NCBI GenBank assembly: GCA_049300095.1
Contig: JBAQYM010000170.1
Location: 1 to 7,683, forward strand
Length of the DNA stretch: 7,683 nucleotides
Source: SbD1 sp049300095
GTDB taxonomy: Bacteria; Desulfobacterota; Syntrophobacteria; Syntrophobacterales; Syntrophobacteraceae
Direction: 5' to 3'
Under the pieces are notes generated by a model. That model had not been told where the DNA came from. It made no database searches and saw only the letters and a list, made by a program, of their open reading frames with translations. This document shows, one piece after another, positions 1-5,561 of this stretch. The position numbers and the translations under genes are program-made. Every line of letters begins with the position of its first letter. Positions within the stretch are counted from its first letter, which is position 1.

Positions 1-125
1 CTTTGCCTGCGGCTTCCTTCAGATTCCACCTCGCGGTGGACACCCTTGCCGTCCGGCTAACGGTTCCCCCTGTCGGGTCCGTAGAGGACTTGCACCTCCT
101 AGTGAACGCGCCCTGCCGGGCGCAC
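1..125 (-). mobile_element. Group IIC (bacterial class C) intron, 5' end only
   Basis: This is the 5' end of a self-splicing retroelement RNA, reading leftwards and cut by the window edge. No intron-encoded reverse transcriptase is visible; it would lie beyond position 1. On the minus strand the intron begins GTGCGCCCGGCAGGG at 125, the expected GUGYG-type start. It also contains GCAAGGGTGTCC and GGAATCTGAAGGAAGC, which I recall from the Oceanobacillus iheyensis group IIC intron. A six-pair stem TCCACC/GGTGGA closed by a GCGA tetraloop lies at 25-40. The recalled O. iheyensis sequence has the same stem and loop with compensatory changes (TCCGTG/CATGGA). The insertion point, directly after a terminator U-tract, is the known target preference of class C introns. 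The class call rests on remembered sequence plus insertion context. Completeness and activity cannot be judged from 125 bases. Confidence 0.88.
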
Positions 126-167
126 AAAAAAGAAATCTCCTCCCCCCGCTTTGGAGAGAGGAGACTT
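126..167 (-). terminator. Intrinsic terminator of the phosphoesterase gene and target site of the intron
   Basis: On the minus strand a 15-pair stem (arms 153-167 and 133-147, with a few G-U pairs) closes a five-base loop. It is followed by C and six T residues (132-126). It begins 38 bases after the phosphoesterase stop codon, so it should end that transcript. The intron GTGCG start follows the last T with no gap. On the plus strand there is no T-run after the hairpin, so termination should work in one direction only. Confidence 0.85.
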
Positions 168-205
168 CCCATTAAGCAATACCAAACCATGAGTGTATGA
201 CTGGA

Positions 206-1936
206 CTACTGGGCCAGAGGCGCGCCTTCCACGACAATCAGGAGTGCCGGAGGTTGGAATCCGTTGCCGGTCTGGAAATCCCATCCGTCGGTGCTGTTGT
301 TCAAAAGGGCCCAGCCGAGATTTTCCTGGCCGTCGGCCCAGGCCTGGACGCTTTTGGTGACATCCTGAACGATAAAGGGAGTTGGAATAGGCTTGGGACA
401 ACCGAAGCTGACGTCCACCTCGCTCATGGCCTCGAGATCATCGGCCTGGATGCCGCCGCCCAGCATTGTGTTAGGCAGAGTGACGTCCTGCTTGGTCGAG
501 GGATCATAGAATGTGAAGGGAACCCAAGTCGGTTCTCCGCTGGCGTCGACCGGCGTGAAGTCCATCCAGACGGACTTTTCAGTCCACGGCGCGAGCATGC
601 GGTGCATCGAGATCGTGCCCTTTGTGGAGCTGGTCACGTTAAAGACGAGTTTTGCGGAAACGATTTTCGAGCCTGGAACGATCTGCCCCACGCCGTCCCC
701 GATGATGTTGTCGAAGCGAAACATTGCGTGCACGCGAGAACCATTGTCGTCGAGGTCGGTGGAGAGTGTCATTTCGCCCGCGTAGTCAAGCGTCGCGTTG
801 TTTTCGTTTATCTGGGTGTCGACCGTGCCGTTGTATGCGGTTTCAGTTCCCGCAAGCGGATGCCGGTTCTGGAAGATGTGGGAGTACTGAAGCGTTTCCG
901 GCATGGGTTCGAGCGCCGGGGGAGGCGGCAGGGAAGGTTGAGGACCGAAGTCGTAAGTCGAGGCAAACTTGAAGCGTTCCGTCAGGTTGGTCGCGAACTC
1001 AAATTCGCTGTCGGCATCCTTTTCAAAGTGGCTTCTGGTGACCTGGATGGTGCCGTCATCGAGTTCCTCCTGATAGTAGGGGGAAAAGGTCCTGTTCTTG
1101 ATAGTCCCAAGGACCGGATCGATCGTAATGAGGCGCATCAACCCGTTGCCGGCGAAATCGCGGTCCTGGTAGTCGGCGAGGACCTGGAAGACCGGGCGGT
1201 TGGCCTTGTTGTGGGACACGAAAGCATATTCGGTGTGAGTGTGGCCGTTTACCACCAGGAAGATCATCTTGTTTCTCTTTACGAACTTCTCCCACATGAA
1301 GTTTCCCGTTACACTCCGCCCGCCGGGTACGACGTAATCATGCGTCGTCACAATGGTCGGGTACCTCTGGAAATCGCTTCTGCCGAGCAAGGCGTTGGCC
1401 CAGGCAAGCTCTTGAGCGGTGGGGTCCTTCTGAAAGCCGATGTGGAGAAACCACCTTCCCTGAACCTGGAAACGCTGGGCCTGTGCCAGTCCGGAGGGGG
1501 AAGCGCCGGCAAACCACGGCTTGGACGACATGAGTGACACGGGAAGGTTTTTGAGGAAAAGGGCGGGATCGTCATGATTGCCGCGAACGATCGAGAAGGG
1601 CAGGGTGTCCTGTGTCAGCAGCGGGTTCAGGCAGCGCATGGCCCGTTGCCACTGTAAAGGATCCGTCCCGTTATCAACCACATCACCGAGATGGCCCACA
1701 AAAACAATGTTCTTGCTTTCGGCATTGTTGAGCAGCCAGTTGATCTGACGCCTGAACAGGTGGGTATTTTCCGCTTCCTCCGAGTACACCTGAGTATCCG
1801 GGATGAAGGCAAGAGTAAATGGTTTAACGAGGAAGGCCTTGCCGTCATCAACGTGGAAGGCCGTGAGGAGGGCGACCCCCACGACCGCCGCGACTGCCAC
1901 GGCCCGCAATTTCCGAGAAACGGTGAGTCTTGTCAT
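206..1936 (-). CDS. Exported calcineurin-like metallophosphoesterase with C-terminal DNRLRE-type domain
   Basis: The 576-residue protein is probably a secreted or cell-envelope phosphoesterase; its substrate is unknown. It has a signal-like N-terminus: basic residues R3-R11, then a hydrophobic stretch at about 12-27. The catalytic domain (about 40-290) carries the metallophosphoesterase blocks in order: FIPDTQ (D47, Q49), GHLGDVVDNG (D85, D88), GNHDD (N120, H121), TTHD (H199) and NGHTHT (H232, H234). The first block has DxQ where the classic family has DxH, as in some extracellular subfamilies. A proline-rich linker (333-346) leads to a beta-rich module (about 365-570) ending in GWDFQTGNGFQPPALLIVV. 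That ending is typical of DNRLRE-type domains found on secreted bacterial proteins. The start is the ATG at 1936; only a weak AAGG lies about 14 bases upstream. The gene stands alone, ends in TAG, and is followed by a strong terminator. Confidence 0.9.
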   Translation of the reverse strand: MTRLTVSRKLRAVAVAAVVGVALLTAFHVDDGKAFLVKPFTLAFIPDTQVYSEEAENTHLFRRQINWLLNNAESKNIVFVGHLGDVVDNGTDPLQWQRAMRCLNPLLTQDTLPFSIVRGNHDDPALFLKNLPVSLMSSKPWFAGASPSGLAQAQRFQVQGRWFLHIGFQKDPTAQELAWANALLGRSDFQRYPTIVTTHDYVVPGGRSVTGNFMWEKFVKRNKMIFLVVNGHTHTEYAFVSHNKANRPVFQVLADYQDRDFAGNGLMRLITIDPVLGTIKNRTFSPYYQEELDDGTIQVTRSHFEKDADSEFEFATNLTERFKFASTYDFGPQPSLPPPPALEPMPETLQYSHIFQNRHPLAGTETAYNGTVDTQINENNATLDYAGEMTLSTDLDDNGSRVHAMFRFDNIIGDGVGQIVPGSKIVSAKLVFNVTSSTKGTISMHRMLAPWTEKSVWMDFTPVDASGEPTWVPFTFYDPSTKQDVTLPNTMLGGGIQADDLEAMSEVDVSFGCPKPIPTPFIVQDVTKSVQAWADGQENLGWALLNNSTDGWDFQTGNGFQPPALLIVVEGAPLAQ

Positions 1937-2262
1937 CTCAAAGTAACCTTTTCTGATTCAAGTTGATTCGTCCAGTCAGTTGTATTGCCTCGCCAAGAAT
2001 CGGTTTGTCTCTTATCCCCCCTTCCTTTCCATGTCCCACGACATTTTTCGAGCCATTCAGAAAACAAGGGACACCGAATCGTCCCCCGAACAGGACTCCC
2101 TAAACCTTCTCCACCCGGATTTCCTAGTGAACTTCGCAGGTTATTGTTCGACGAGAAGATGATCGCGGACCGGCCCGCACTCGATTAATACGGGCAGAGC
2201 ATACTATTGAATGGCTTGGGGCGTGTGACGGACAGGTTAAATTCTGATTAAGATTAGAGGAT

Positions 2263-2295
2263 AAAAACCGCGTCGCCCGGTAACATCAGGGCGCG
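2263..2295 (-). terminator. Possible orphan intrinsic terminator
   Basis: Read on the minus strand, arms 2289-2295 and 2271-2278 form seven GC pairs with one bulged base and a ten-base loop. After CGG comes a run of five T (2267-2263). The shape fits a weak intrinsic terminator. No minus-strand gene lies upstream of it in this window, so it would only stop antisense transcription or a small RNA. It may equally be a chance structure. Confidence 0.3.
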
Positions 2296-2453
2296 TAGAC
2301 GGGCGGAGCGGGGCCGAAAAAGTATTGCTCATGATGCCCGCTGTGTTAGGCTGATCAAGTGTCGCCATTACAATTGGAAACGAGTAGGGGTGATAGCCGC
2401 ATTTCCGATAGGTAAAGGAATGGCAACAGGCCAAGTAATTGACAATTCAGATT

Positions 2454-2459
2454 GAGGAG
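2454..2459 (+). promoter_or_regulatory. Ribosome binding site choosing the start at 2465
   Basis: GAGGAG lies five bases before the ATG at 2465. A second ATG at 2461, in another frame, is only one base from it and too close to use. The spacing therefore favours 2465, which is also the frame with the signal sequence and the long protein. Confidence 0.7.
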
Positions 2460-2464
2460 CATGA

Positions 2465-3532
2465 ATGGTTTTTGCGTGTCATTTCGTTGTCCGCTTCACG
2501 GCGCGCCGTTGCATGGCTCTCTTGTCCGCTGCAATCTTAATCGCGGCCTGTTTCGGATCGGTTGGGCAAGCGAGCGCCGGTCCGCTTCGCCACAACCCGG
2601 CCGTCGTCTCGGCCATCGACGCGGAGTTGGCCGCCGGATGCGGCGACGAACGCCTCCTCGCGGTGTTGCGCGGACTGCGCTGGTGCGTGGTGTTTGGCGA
2701 TGACGATGCGAATTTCGATTTCACATTCGCCAATTATGTCACCATGCTCGACGAGCTGACGCTGATCCGTCCCCATCCGGCGGTGGCGCGCATCGTCCAT
2801 GCGCTTATCCTCAAAGAGTTCGAGCGCGCCCTGCCTCAGTTGCCCAAACTCTTTGCCGCCGACGAGGCCGGTTATGAGGACTTCCTTTCCATCCTGCCGG
2901 TCGCCTACCACCACCAGGCGCCCCTGGCCCCGCTCAAGGCATTTGCCGACCGCCATTTTGCCGATATCACACCGCCCGACCGCTTGAGCGAATTTCGGGA
3001 AGCGGCTGGAGATCGCGACTACGATCTCCTTACCGACCTGGTCGTCGGGGCGGCCTTTGTGGACATGGCCTATAGGTGGGGAGTGGACAAGGATTTCAGG
3101 CTGCCGCCGAACCATTACTCGACCATCCTGGCGGAGTGCGCGGGTATCCCGTTCGAAGCCAAGTTCGAGGACGACCTGTATCACGAGCAGAACTATTACG
3201 CCACCCACGTGCTGCTCGCCCTCAACCACTACGGACAGCGCCCCCTCACGCCCTCTCCCACCGGCGACAGGGTTTTTCAGTACCTTGCCGGCCAGTACGA
3301 CACCGTGCGACACCGCGTGGGCGACCTGGACCTGATATGTGAATACCTCTACTGTTTTCGGCAGTTCGCACCGGCGGGAATCGAACTGATCGAGGAAGGA
3401 GAGCGCCACATCCTGTCCCTGCAGCGAACGGACGGTTCCTGGGGCACGCGCGAGGATTTCGAAGGCGACCCCTACGACCGTCTGCATCCGACGTGGACGG
3501 CGATTACACTCCTGGTGCAGGGGACGGAATAG
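2465..3532 (+). CDS. Exported hypothetical protein with a QxxDGSWG (QW-like) motif
   Basis: The 355-residue protein is of unknown function. Residues 1-38 look like an export signal: basic residues to R15, a hydrophobic core at 17-30, and an AxA site at 36-38. The alternative IAAC at 26-29 would fit a lipobox, so it may be a lipoprotein. The mature part looks alpha-helical and rich in acidic and aromatic residues. A conserved-looking block YHEQNYYATH occupies 239-248. Near the C-terminus QRTDGSWG (320-327), followed by DPYDRLHPTW (335-344), resembles the QW repeat and the following helix of terpene-cyclase or prenyltransferase-like alpha/alpha toroids. Only one such repeat is clear, and no DxDD or DCTAE-type cyclase motif was seen, so catalysis should not be assumed. 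It is preceded by GAGGAG at good spacing and ends in TAG. Its neighbours on both sides are on the opposite strand, so it is probably transcribed alone. Confidence 0.85.
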   Translation: MVFACHFVVRFTARRCMALLSAAILIAACFGSVGQASAGPLRHNPAVVSAIDAELAAGCGDERLLAVLRGLRWCVVFGDDDANFDFTFANYVTMLDELTLIRPHPAVARIVHALILKEFERALPQLPKLFAADEAGYEDFLSILPVAYHHQAPLAPLKAFADRHFADITPPDRLSEFREAAGDRDYDLLTDLVVGAAFVDMAYRWGVDKDFRLPPNHYSTILAECAGIPFEAKFEDDLYHEQNYYATHVLLALNHYGQRPLTPSPTGDRVFQYLAGQYDTVRHRVGDLDLICEYLYCFRQFAPAGIELIEEGERHILSLQRTDGSWGTREDFEGDPYDRLHPTWTAITLLVQGTE

Positions 3533-3612
3533 TTCGTCACCGGGATTGCATCAAAAAAGTCTCGGCCGTGCGTGGACTCGGGGTGACCCGCCCCGGGATT
3601 TGCATCGCGTTT

Positions 3613-3771
3613 TTAAGTCCCCTTAAGGCCCTTGAGAGCTTCTTCATAGTCGGCGAGCATCTTCGTCCAAACTTTTAATTCATGATAATCCTGGCGCCAG
3701 CCGATGAAGTCGCGATTGTTCCGTGCTATCCGACCCTCCTTTAGGGCCTGGATCAAATCTTCGGTTGTCAT
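3613..3771 (-). CDS. Possible 52-residue small protein (second half of the split gene)
   Basis: The frame from ATG 3771 to TAA 3613 encodes 52 residues. It begins MTTEDLIQALKEGRIARNN, has two helical-looking parts with W25 and W35, and ends ALKGLKGT. The upstream stop and this start lie within TAGGGCATG, so ribosomes finishing the 34-residue part could restart here. The only nearby Shine-Dalgarno-like bases (AGGG) are too close to the ATG. Translation as a separate protein is therefore possible but not shown. The amino-acid composition looks like a real protein rather than a random frame. Confidence 0.45.
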   Translation of the reverse strand: MTTEDLIQALKEGRIARNNRDFIGWRQDYHELKVWTKMLADYEEALKGLKGT

Positions 3772-3879
3772 GCCCTATTGCGCTTCGCGGTTTCGGATCG
3801 TCGTTTCCAACCGCTTGACGCGCTCTCGACACAATGACACCTCTCTGCCGATGGAAATCTCGTATTCATCGGTATGCAC
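3613..3879 (-). pseudogene. Small gene interrupted by an in-frame TAG codon
   Basis: A GTG at 3879 opens a frame of 34 codons, starting MHTDEYEISIGREV and ending NREAQ at a TAG (3777-3775). The same frame continues without a shift through glycine and ATG (3771) into MTTEDLIQALKEGRIARNN and ends at TAA (3613). Read through, it would be an 88-residue protein: a charged, probably coiled-coil first half and a short helical second half rich in W, Y and K. I recall small uncharacterised proteins in which a similar first half joins a GMTTEE-like second half, often through Tyr-Gly. If so, TAG here is one base from TAT or TAC. This homology is from memory and untested. The gene is 69 bases downstream of the DUF5615 gene on the same strand. 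Possible explanations are a nonsense mutation, a sequencing error, or two coupled short genes. Confidence 0.6.
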
Positions 3880-3884
3880 GGCGA

Positions 3885-3889
3885 CCTCC
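3885..3889 (-). promoter_or_regulatory. Ribosome binding site for the split small gene
   Basis: GGAGG on the minus strand lies five bases before the GTG at 3879. This near-ideal site supports GTG as the start and shows that the first half of the interrupted gene still has intact translation signals. Confidence 0.6.
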
Positions 3890-3948
3890 GAGGCTGGTGC
3901 TCGAGGCGAATCAAGCCTGGCGTGAGGTCAAGTCTCCGTTAGGCCAGA

Positions 3949-4344
3949 TTAAACGACCCCCTTTACTCTCTCTTTCTTAGGGATTCTGGTTAATCGCATT
4001 CGACCCGGCTTAACTACCGCATATGATCCTGTCAGTTTGTTCCCGGCTTGCTTTACGAATTCGACGATGGTTTCAGGGAGAATAGATCTTGTTTGCGTGG
4101 GGAACCTTATGAAGATGACGCTTGCACCGCCGCCTGCGCCGGCAAAAACCAGCCATCCGAAATCCTTATCTTCTGTTAGCAGAACGCGCCCCTCTTGGAT
4201 GCCAAGCCGCATGACTTCACGATCCGAGACTCCGGGGCAGACCTCGGCCACTGCTTTGACATCAAGGCCGGCGGTTCGCAATGCACGCACTACAGCAAAA
4301 TCGCAACTTTCATCTGCCGGGAATCGGATCGCCTGCTTCGGCAT
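3949..4344 (-). CDS. DUF5615 family PIN-like protein, probable toxin of a DUF433/DUF5615 pair
   Basis: The 131-residue protein fits the DUF5615 (Mut7-C-like, PIN-related) family, whose members are thought to act as nucleases and are often paired with DUF433 proteins. Visible acidic positions are ADES near the N-terminus (D11, E12), D41 in the SDREVM segment, and TEDKDFG (E58, D59, D61). A VIFIRFP strand follows at about 77-83. I chose the ATG at 4344; a GTG at 4353 would add three residues. Neither has a clear ribosome site, and both lie inside the end of the DUF433 gene (overlap 35 or 44 bases), which suggests translational coupling. The C-terminal tail (RIPKKERVKGVV) is basic. The gene ends in TAA. 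Toxin activity is inferred from family and context only. Confidence 0.85.
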   Translation of the reverse strand: MPKQAIRFPADESCDFAVVRALRTAGLDVKAVAEVCPGVSDREVMRLGIQEGRVLLTEDKDFGWLVFAGAGGGASVIFIRFPTQTRSILPETIVEFVKQAGNKLTGSYAVVKPGRMRLTRIPKKERVKGVV

Positions 4345-4582
4345 GGGATGCACCGGTTCGATAGAGGATCACTTCTTCGTGAGCGAGGCTGTCGGCGGCA
4401 TAGGCGAGGGCGGCCCGAATATCCTCAACGCTGAGGTGGGGATAGGCATTGAGGAGGTCCTCTTCCTTTGCTCCCTCACTGAGCTTCCGTACAATCAACT
4501 CAACAGTGATACGAGTCCCACGAATCACAGGTTTCCCCAGCATGATCTCGGGGTTGATTTCGACACGATCATTAAGGGCCAT
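4310..4582 (-). CDS. DUF433 family protein, probable antitoxin
   Basis: The 90-residue protein matches the DUF433 family, small helix-turn-helix-like proteins commonly encoded just before DUF5615 proteins. It carries the typical GKPVIRGTRI block (16-25), then VELIVRKLSEGAKEEDLL and YPHLSVEDIRAALAYAADS (47-65). The start is the ATG at 4582, preceded by GGAGG with seven bases between. The frame stays open far upstream, but that part runs antisense to the dnaJ-like gene and has no family character. The last 35-44 bases overlap the DUF5615 gene. The pair is likely one transcript, with this protein binding its partner and perhaps repressing its own promoter. That role is inferred from paired small genes of this type and is not shown here. 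Confidence 0.88.
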   Translation of the reverse strand: MALNDRVEINPEIMLGKPVIRGTRITVELIVRKLSEGAKEEDLLNAYPHLSVEDIRAALAYAADSLAHEEVILYRTGASHAEAGDPIPGR

Positions 4583-4653
4583 TTCAGCACCTCCGGAAAA
4601 AATATAGTCATGGCGGAGGGTGCGGAGAAAATCCGAATTTGAATTTGTCAGGT

Positions 4654-4677
4654 CCAGGAAAGCCGCGGCTTCCCTGG
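4654..4677. promoter_or_regulatory. 24-bp near-perfect palindrome, candidate operator
   Basis: A perfect 12-bp palindrome AAGCCGCGGCTT (4660-4671) is flanked on each side by one unmatched base and then CCAGG / CCTGG arms. It lies 72-95 bases upstream of the DUF433 start and just left of the rightward promoter at 4690-4718. Its size and symmetry fit a dimer-binding operator, most simply for autoregulation of the DUF433/DUF5615 genes. No minus-strand promoter with good -35 and -10 boxes was found beside it. In RNA it could also fold as a hairpin. Confidence 0.45.
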
Positions 4678-4689
4678 CGGAGCGGTTGC

Positions 4690-4718
4690 TTGAGATTTTG
4701 CCGAGAGTCTTATATAAG
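4690..4718 (+). promoter_or_regulatory. Sigma70-type promoter for the dnaJ-like/moaC genes
   Basis: TTGAGA (4690-4695), a 17-base spacer and TATAAG (4713-4718) each match the sigma70 consensus at five of six bases. Transcription would start near 4725, leaving a leader of roughly 130 bases before the dnaJ-like start. The -10 lies inside the perfect palindrome CTTATATAAG (4709-4718). The boxes do not resemble a sigma32 heat-shock promoter. Confidence 0.55.
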
Positions 4719-4729
4719 TGCCTGCTTAC

Positions 4730-4757
4730 TCGGCGTCCTCTGCGTCTGCGCGGTGAG
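4730..4757 (-). repeat. Fragment of a recurrent intergenic sequence (ACCGCAGAGACGCAGAGG type)
   Basis: On the minus strand CTCACCGCGCAGACGCAGAG followed by GACGCCGAG resembles a sequence that recurs widely between genes in environmental bacterial genomes, often near GxxExxY-type genes. Read in one frame it gives HRADAEDAE then stop, like the common HRGDAEDAE leader. Only one copy is present here, so the call rests on memory of other genomes. Confidence 0.35.
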
Positions 4758-4847
4758 CGCCTACCCGCGAAGGTGGATGGATGATACTCTGTCTTGTTTT
4801 CCGGCTGCTTTCCTAATACAATTATCGACATTGATGCCGGAAGATGC

Positions 4848-4851
4848 GAGG
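4848..4851 (+). promoter_or_regulatory. Ribosome binding site favouring the TTG start at 4859
   Basis: GAGG is followed by seven bases and TTG (4859). The upstream in-frame ATG at 4844 is directly abutted by GGAAG with no spacer, which is too close to work. The site therefore favours the shorter protein, though a TTG start is less common. Confidence 0.45.
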
Positions 4852-4858
4852 TTGTGTT

Positions 4859-5539
4859 TTGGAGCGCTCGATCAAAACAGCACGGAAGACCTGCTACTAC
4901 AAAGTCCTGGGGGTGCGTGTGCGCGCCGGCCAGGAGGAGATCAGGAGCGCCTTCAGGTATCTCGCCATGAAGTGGCATCCGGACAGGAACCCCGGCAATC
5001 CGAAGGCGGCGGAGCGGTTCCGCGAAGTGCTCACCGCGTACGAGACCCTGATAGACCCCAAGGCGCGCGGGAAATACGACCGGGTTCACGGGCATCGCAG
5101 GTCAAAGCAGGCCGCTCCGTCGGGTTATTCCTGGACGGACCTTCACAGCGAAGGCGGGGGCGAGGCGGCCTCCTTTGACGAGATATTCCAGGACGTATTC
5201 GGCATGGGGCGCCCGAAGGTCAGGACCCGGCACGGGAGCGACCTGAGGTTTGACATCCAGGTGCCGAGGAGTTCTCTGGGCAGCGGGTGTCACGAAGAAA
5301 TCAGTTATGAGCGCTTGGTGTTTTGCCGAAATTGTAATGGTAACGGTGCAAGCAGGGTGGGGTGCGCCCGGTGCGGAGGAAGCGGCGAGCACGAGGAAAC
5401 CTGTTCGCTCCGCGTATGGGTCCCGGCGGGAGTCGAAGACGGCGCGCGCATCCGAGTGGCCGGCGGCGGGGATTCTCCTTATCCGTCTGTGTCGCCCGGC
5501 GATTTGATAATCCTGCTGCACATTATCGATAACTGCTAG
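4859..5539 (+). CDS. Minimal DnaJ-like co-chaperone with one zinc centre
   Basis: The 226-residue protein is an Hsp40-type partner that should stimulate a DnaK ATPase through its J domain (about 12-75, HPD at 40-42, ending KARGKYD). A canonical FDEIFQDVFG follows at 106-115. The usual long Gly/Phe linker is reduced to a short Gly-rich stretch. The client-binding part begins RHGSDLRFDIQV but is shortened. Full DnaJ has four CxxCxGxG motifs making two zinc sites; here only CRNCNGNG and CARCGGSG remain (C156, C159, C169, C172). After PAGVEDGARIRV (about 189-200) the protein ends at GDLIILLHIIDNC, so the second C-terminal domain and dimerisation region are missing. Usual DnaJ length is about 370. 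No frameshift or leftover domain follows; moaC starts 22 bases later, probably in the same operon. It may be a specialised J protein rather than the main DnaJ. Confidence 0.9.
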   Translation: MERSIKTARKTCYYKVLGVRVRAGQEEIRSAFRYLAMKWHPDRNPGNPKAAERFREVLTAYETLIDPKARGKYDRVHGHRRSKQAAPSGYSWTDLHSEGGGEAASFDEIFQDVFGMGRPKVRTRHGSDLRFDIQVPRSSLGSGCHEEISYERLVFCRNCNGNGASRVGCARCGGSGEHEETCSLRVWVPAGVEDGARIRVAGGGDSPYPSVSPGDLIILLHIIDNC

Positions 5540-5561
5540 ACTTTATTATGGAAGCGCTAAC

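Larger units (their letters stand above)
1937..2464. other. Gene-free region between two divergent genes
   Basis: This stretch separates the phosphoesterase start (minus) from the QW-motif protein start (plus). The short open frames inside it have no recognisable protein character and no good ribosome sites. It presumably holds both promoters, but no strong match was seen. Weak plus-strand candidates are TTGGGG (2216-2221), 16 bases, TAAATT (2238-2243), and TTGCTC (2325-2330), 16 bases, TAGGCT (2347-2352). A hairpin with a T-run on the minus strand is listed separately. Small hairpins such as GGGAC/GTCCC near 2069-2086 have no clear role. Confidence 0.5.

Noticed and set aside
197..1537. Long plus-strand open frame of 446 codons across the phosphoesterase gene
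   Set aside because: It is antisense to a gene with a complete set of metallophosphoesterase motifs. Its own translation shows no family character and no good ribosome site. Long antisense frames are common in GC-rich DNA.
2537..3487. Minus-strand open frame of 316 codons opposite the QW-motif gene
   Set aside because: The plus strand has the ribosome site, signal sequence and QxxDGSWG motif. The minus frame is explained by codon bias of the sense gene.
3541..3606. Imperfect direct repeat CGGGATTGCATC / CGGGATTTGCATC
   Set aside because: Two short copies with one base inserted and no element between them. It may be chance, and no boundary gene or transposase supports an insertion.
3775..3777. 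Amber codon read as pyrrolysine in the split small gene
   Set aside because: Nothing in the window suggests pyrrolysine machinery, and the family context does not call for it. A nonsense mutation or reinitiation is simpler.
4037..4642. Plus-strand open frame of 201 codons over the DUF433/DUF5615 pair
   Set aside because: It is a shadow frame opposite two recognised families.
4583..5095. N-terminal extension of the DUF433 frame up to 5095
   Set aside because: It runs antisense to the J domain and through the intergenic palindrome. The DUF433 family start with GGAGG is at 4582.
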